From contig UZAE01001523.1 in assembly GCA_900617975.1 (NCBI GenBank), forward strand, positions 1 to 12,851: 12,851 nt of DNA, read 5' to 3'. Each line of letters begins with the position of its first letter. Within the stretch, counting starts at the first letter, position 1. Below, piece by piece: positions 9,517 through 12,851 of this stretch. Source of the stretch: Rodentolepis nana. Taxonomy: Eukaryota; Platyhelminthes; Cestoda; Cyclophyllidea; Hymenolepididae. Below the pieces are notes generated by a model. It was not told the DNA's origin. It saw nothing but the letters and a program-made list of their open reading frames with translations, and made no database searches. A program made the translations under genes and the position numbers.

Positions 9517-11472
9517 ATATAAGAATGGATCACAGATGTAAAAGGGACAGACAGACACAAAGGTAGAGGAAAAGGTATGGTCTATCCATATCAAATGTTT
9601 TATTTTAAATATAAAAAAATTCACTGATAATGCAGTGATCATGGCCTTGATGTTATTTGGCTCATGATTAATCCACTGGCTAAAATTGGAAGGTAATTTG
9701 GACGTAAGAATCCAAACTCAGAATAACATTCCTTTGGGTATAATACAAACCCCTTCTCTTAAGAGATTTGAGAATTTTCATTAAATGGCAACTATTTCAC
9801 TAATGTTATTGTAAATTTCACTCTAATCTTGCCAACTTTAGTTATCGACATTATTATATTTAGTGTGTTTGAAAAAGTTATCTTTTGTACTTTACAACAG
9901 ATATTCGCATTCCTGCACAACCAGCCGGTTAATATGTTTATATGATGTTGTCCAACGTGATGAGTAAACTATGTAAATTTCCAACAACTTCCACCTGAAA
10001 ATTAAACAAAATTTTTGATCCGTTTGATCTGAACCGACCCAGTTGTGGGAAGCTAATAGATTTTTATCCCTGGTTGAAGCTACTTGCCTTTATAGTGAAA
10101 ATGATTAATCTATTTGTTATGTGACTTTATTTTATAATCACGGCAAGGTAAGTAGATGCAATTTTCTAATTATTTGAAACTTTCTAAACTCGAGGAATAA
10201 TAAAGTAGTCTAAACAAAAGGTTAACGGGGGTCAAGTAAAGCTAACTCGGGGTGTCAGAAGAACCTGACTTCATCTAAAGTCTTCTGGGTTTATTAAATT
10301 TTCTGCTTTTGGCTTGTTAAATCATAAGTTTAAATTTCAGGATTTGATCCTTGTAATTGATATCATTTGATAACCCAGGGGCTGTTCAATCATGTGTTGA
10401 ATATGTCGATCCCCACCAAACCCTGGATAATGATCTCTCGATCAGCTGCTTTTCTACTTTCTTTTTGTACACCTGGACCCTTATCCTAACAACTACCAGG
10501 CTTTCTAAGTGAAAGTAGGATAGTCCTTTATTATAAATTTGTTTGTGATTCGCTTTCATCTTTTTTGAGATGAAATTAACATCCTCTTTCCCGATTGGTG
10601 GGATTCATTACTTTATTTTTGATAAATTTATGTCCAACCCTGAAAACTTTATGGTTTCTGAAGCCTGTTTTGACCGATGGGTGGAAGGTTGTTATTGAAA
10701 TTAACCATAAAATAGGAAATTAATATCTTATTTTCGCTTTCCTGCATTTGACATTCGACTGACTTTGTGCTTTGTGGAAAATAAGGTGAAGATAGCAACG
10801 AATTATTGTCGACGTCTACTGATAATACTCAAGGGTTTGATATTGGCCATAGCGATTCTGATCACACGTATTTTTGCATCACCTAAAATGTGAATTTCTG
10901 TTGCTACTGCCTAATGTTATCATTTCATTTCTTCTGGCTTTCTAATCAATTCACTGCTGATAGATTGAAACTTGGTGCGTATTTCTATTTTCAATTTATT
11001 TGAGTGAATGCATGCGATTGATTAATTCGAGGAAGTCTAAATTATTAAACCATAGGCTCACACCAAATTCTCGGAAGTGGGTTGATTAGTTTAACCCAAA
11101 CCCTCTTGCCTCATTTCTGTATTATGGAAAAAAGGCCCCTGAATTATCCTGTTTTCTTAAAAGACTAACCCATCAAGACACTCCTCGGGTTGTGGCTGTT
11201 AGTGGCCTTTAAAGACTCATTTTAAGCTACTTTCTCAAGTTAATTGCTTAGTGTCAGGCTTCCATATTTAGTTGTGGTAATTTTCATAGCGCTCTTGTAC
11301 TTTGTTTTTTTCATTTTTATTTCTGATTTATTCGGCCGATAAATAATAAGTGGGTTCAGGTTGTTCACCTACAAACCGATTTCTGTAACCATTTCAAGTG
11401 CAAATTCTAGGCTATTAATCTTAATTAATCCACTGGGAGTAAGGTTTGAAAGAAGCGTATTTCAATTTTTAG

Positions 11473-11688
11473 GTCTTAGTACAACCGTGCCAACGGCTAG
11501 ACTTCCTCAAGGAGGCAAGCATAATGATGCGGCTTTCCCATGAGAATATCGTTACCATCTATGGAGTTTGTGAGAACAAGCGACTCATGATGATCCTCGA
11601 GCTTGCGGAACTCGGCTCGCTTCTAGATTTTATGCTAGACTATCCCGAACGCTGCCAACTTCCCGAACTTTACAATTGGGCCATGCAG
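11473..11688 (+). CDS. Tyrosine kinase exon: helix C to hinge of the kinase domain
   Basis: This exon encodes 72 residues. It continues directly from VAVK as VLVQPCQRLDFLKEASIMMR. E14 in FLKEA (codon 11512-11514) is the expected helix-C glutamate that pairs with the lysine ending the previous exon. LSHENIVTIYGVC follows as strand 4, then the hinge MMILELAELGSLLDFML. The gatekeeper position is leucine (codon 11596-11598, by alignment with Syk MEMAELGPL). The exon ends LPELYNWAMQ, the start of helix E. The ELAELG hinge supports the Syk/Shark branch. The acceptor is ATTTTTAG ending at 11472, preceded in frame by the stop TAG that it creates. The donor is CAG|GTATGC at 11688/11689. Both are phase 0. 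The HRD catalytic loop, DFG and activation segment are not in the window and must lie in exons to the right. Confidence 0.92.
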
Positions 11689-12216
11689 GTATGCCTCATT
11701 CTGCCTTATTGTTGTGGGAACTCAGTTTTCTAATGATTGTGGGGCTGCCATTTCGCTCACTATTTTTCTTTCAGCAGAATGTGGACATCTTGTTAGTATT
11801 TCCTGCCGCTTATTATCTATAGATGTGCCATTGTATATTCAAGCATTCGTTTGCAATGAAATGGCTTGTCCACCTCATCTCTTCTTGATTTGATTTTGCA
11901 GTTTAATTAACTATATGTTAAAAGTAATTAGTGTGTCAAAGTGAAGTGCTTTTGTAGTGGAAATTGTGTGTGACACCAGGATATCTGTTTTCTTGTGTTA
12001 GGCACTGAAACTCGTAGAAAGATACTTTATTGGAAGAAATAAATTAGGCCTAAATTACCAATAACAATGAAGTTGTAGATGTTGTTGCCAAGGTACCGAA
12101 TGGTTAATCGTTCGGACAATCATTTCAATTTCCATTACGTCGTCTTAGTAGATTCGAATTTTTTAGTGACTTAGAGTTGTTGGCTTATACTGGTCTACTC
12201 GTCAGAACCAACGTGG

Positions 12217-12229
12217 ACGCTTGCAACAT
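12217..12229. repeat. Left target-site duplication of the retroposon
   Basis: ACGCTTGCAACAT is repeated exactly at 12546-12558, on the other side of the element. Confidence 0.7.
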
Positions 12230-12545
12230 TTATTTATTTATATCAAATGGCAGGCGTTTTGATGGTTATCATTAGCTCTTTAGTTGACTTCAGGCTTCAC
12301 AGAGGGGAAGGAACAACAAAGTGCAAAAAAAGTCGAGGGGAGGGGAACTGAAGAGTGTTTCAAAGACGAAGATTGAAAATTTAGAAATAAATGTAATGTA
12401 TTACTGTGACAGTGGTTGAATGACATACAGTGGGGGGTGATGGTAGTTTGAAGTGAGAAGTCAACTGCCAGTTAATAGACTTTTTGCCGTATGAGTATAC
12501 GTTGCCCAGGGTGCGCCACGTGGAGGTAAGTCCATCGCACACCCC
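12230..12545 (-). mobile_element. SINE-like retroposon, 316 bp, with 13-bp target-site duplications
   Basis: The element is bounded by an exact 13-bp direct repeat (ACGCTTGCAACAT). On the minus strand it begins GGGGTGTGCGATGGACTTAC directly inside the right repeat. It ends in an A-rich tail of ATAAATAAATAA type directly before the left one, which is the classic layout of LINE-mobilised insertion. Its 3' third is shared with the copy near 9404-9516, confirming a dispersed family. No open frame of useful length is present, so it is non-autonomous. I could not place convincing tRNA-type A and B boxes, so a tRNA origin is not shown. A 5'-truncated LINE end is the alternative. A stem with arms at 12509-12515 and 12536-12544 (one bulge) lies at its 5' end. 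Confidence 0.65.
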
Positions 12546-12558
12546 ACGCTTGCAACAT
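12546..12558. repeat. Right target-site duplication of the retroposon
   Basis: This is an exact copy of the 13-base repeat at 12217-12229, lying immediately 5' of the minus-strand element. Confidence 0.7.
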
Positions 12559-12851
12559 AGATATTAAATATTTCATCCCCCTCCGATTGTATTGATTTTG
12601 AATTTCTAATTGCGTATATTTGAAGCTTTTGGTACGAATGTTATCTACAGTGGTTCATGGTTCTGAGGGCGATATGTACCTCATTTTATTTTGTGTAGCA
12701 GAAGATTGGAATAGGCAAATGGTTTGATTAAAAGCTTGTCTTCTCTCCTTCTGGTTGCATGCTGTAGATGAATCCACCCAAATTTCGCCTACCACAGAAA
12801 TAGCTACCTAGTCCTAGTGGAAACTATCACTTATTTATCAGCGATGTATGT

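Larger units (their letters stand above)
7957..11472 (+). other. Intron within the kinase N-lobe (about 3.5 kb, phase 0)
   Basis: The intron runs from donor GTGAGT at 7957 to acceptor TTCAATTTTTAG ending at 11472. It separates the catalytic lysine from helix C. It contains a hairpin (8421-8442), a possible minus-strand coding relic (9069-9352) and one copy of a dispersed repeat (9404-9516). The remaining sequence, including all of about 9600-11350, is AT-rich and I see nothing further in it. Confidence 0.8.
11689..12851 (+). other. Intron running off the right end of the window
   Basis: The intron opens with GTATGC right after the hinge exon. I searched for the next expected kinase block (an HRDLAARN-type catalytic loop) in the three + frames and saw none, so the acceptor lies beyond 12851. 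Apart from the retroposon at 12230-12545 and its flanking duplications, the stretch is featureless AT-rich sequence. Confidence 0.7.

Noticed and set aside
12523..12531. GAGGTAAGT, a perfect-looking 5' splice site
   Set aside because: It lies inside the retroposon, and the sequence before it shows no kinase catalytic-loop coding in any frame.

Overview
The window looks like a piece of an animal nuclear genome. Four short, clearly coding blocks on the + strand are separated by AT-rich non-coding stretches of about 2 to 4 kb. Each block is bounded by good GT/AG splice sites, and every junction that can be read is phase 0. The Ser/Gly-rich coding linkers, AT-rich introns, poly-G and AT tracts and dispersed repeats would fit a parasitic flatworm, plausibly a tapeworm, but that is an inference from general character.

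The four exons (932-1153, 5074-5415, 7666-7956, 11473-11688) are the middle of one gene. They encode an SH2 domain, a Ser/Gly-rich linker of about 140 residues, and most of the N-lobe and hinge of a protein kinase. The kinase motifs visible are the glycine loop LGEGEFGEV, the VAVK lysine, the helix-C glutamate, and a hinge reading ELAELGSLL. This order, together with the hinge and the SH2 end DGIPTRLRFAV, best fits a non-receptor tyrosine kinase of the Shark/HTK16 group (SH2-ankyrin-SH2-kinase), close to Syk/ZAP-70. The expected first SH2 and ankyrin exons would lie to the left. The catalytic loop (HRD), DFG and activation segment would lie to the right. Neither end of the gene is in the window.

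Region by region: 1-186 is an open frame ending in a membrane-spanning segment and a stop codon. It is either the last exon of another gene or a mobile-element protein. 187-931 is non-coding up to the first kinase exon. Introns occupy 1154-5073, 5416-7665 and 7957-11472, and a fourth begins at 11689 and runs off the end. They hold two related copies of a dispersed repeat (about 9404-9516 and 12230-12545), both inserted antisense to the kinase gene. The second copy has a 13-bp direct repeat at each end and an A-rich tail, as expected of a retroposon (SINE-like). Other items are two poly-G tracts, an AT microsatellite, two perfect hairpins and a possible decayed minus-strand coding relic near 9069-9352.

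No rRNA, tRNA, CRISPR or bacterial-type operon features were seen.
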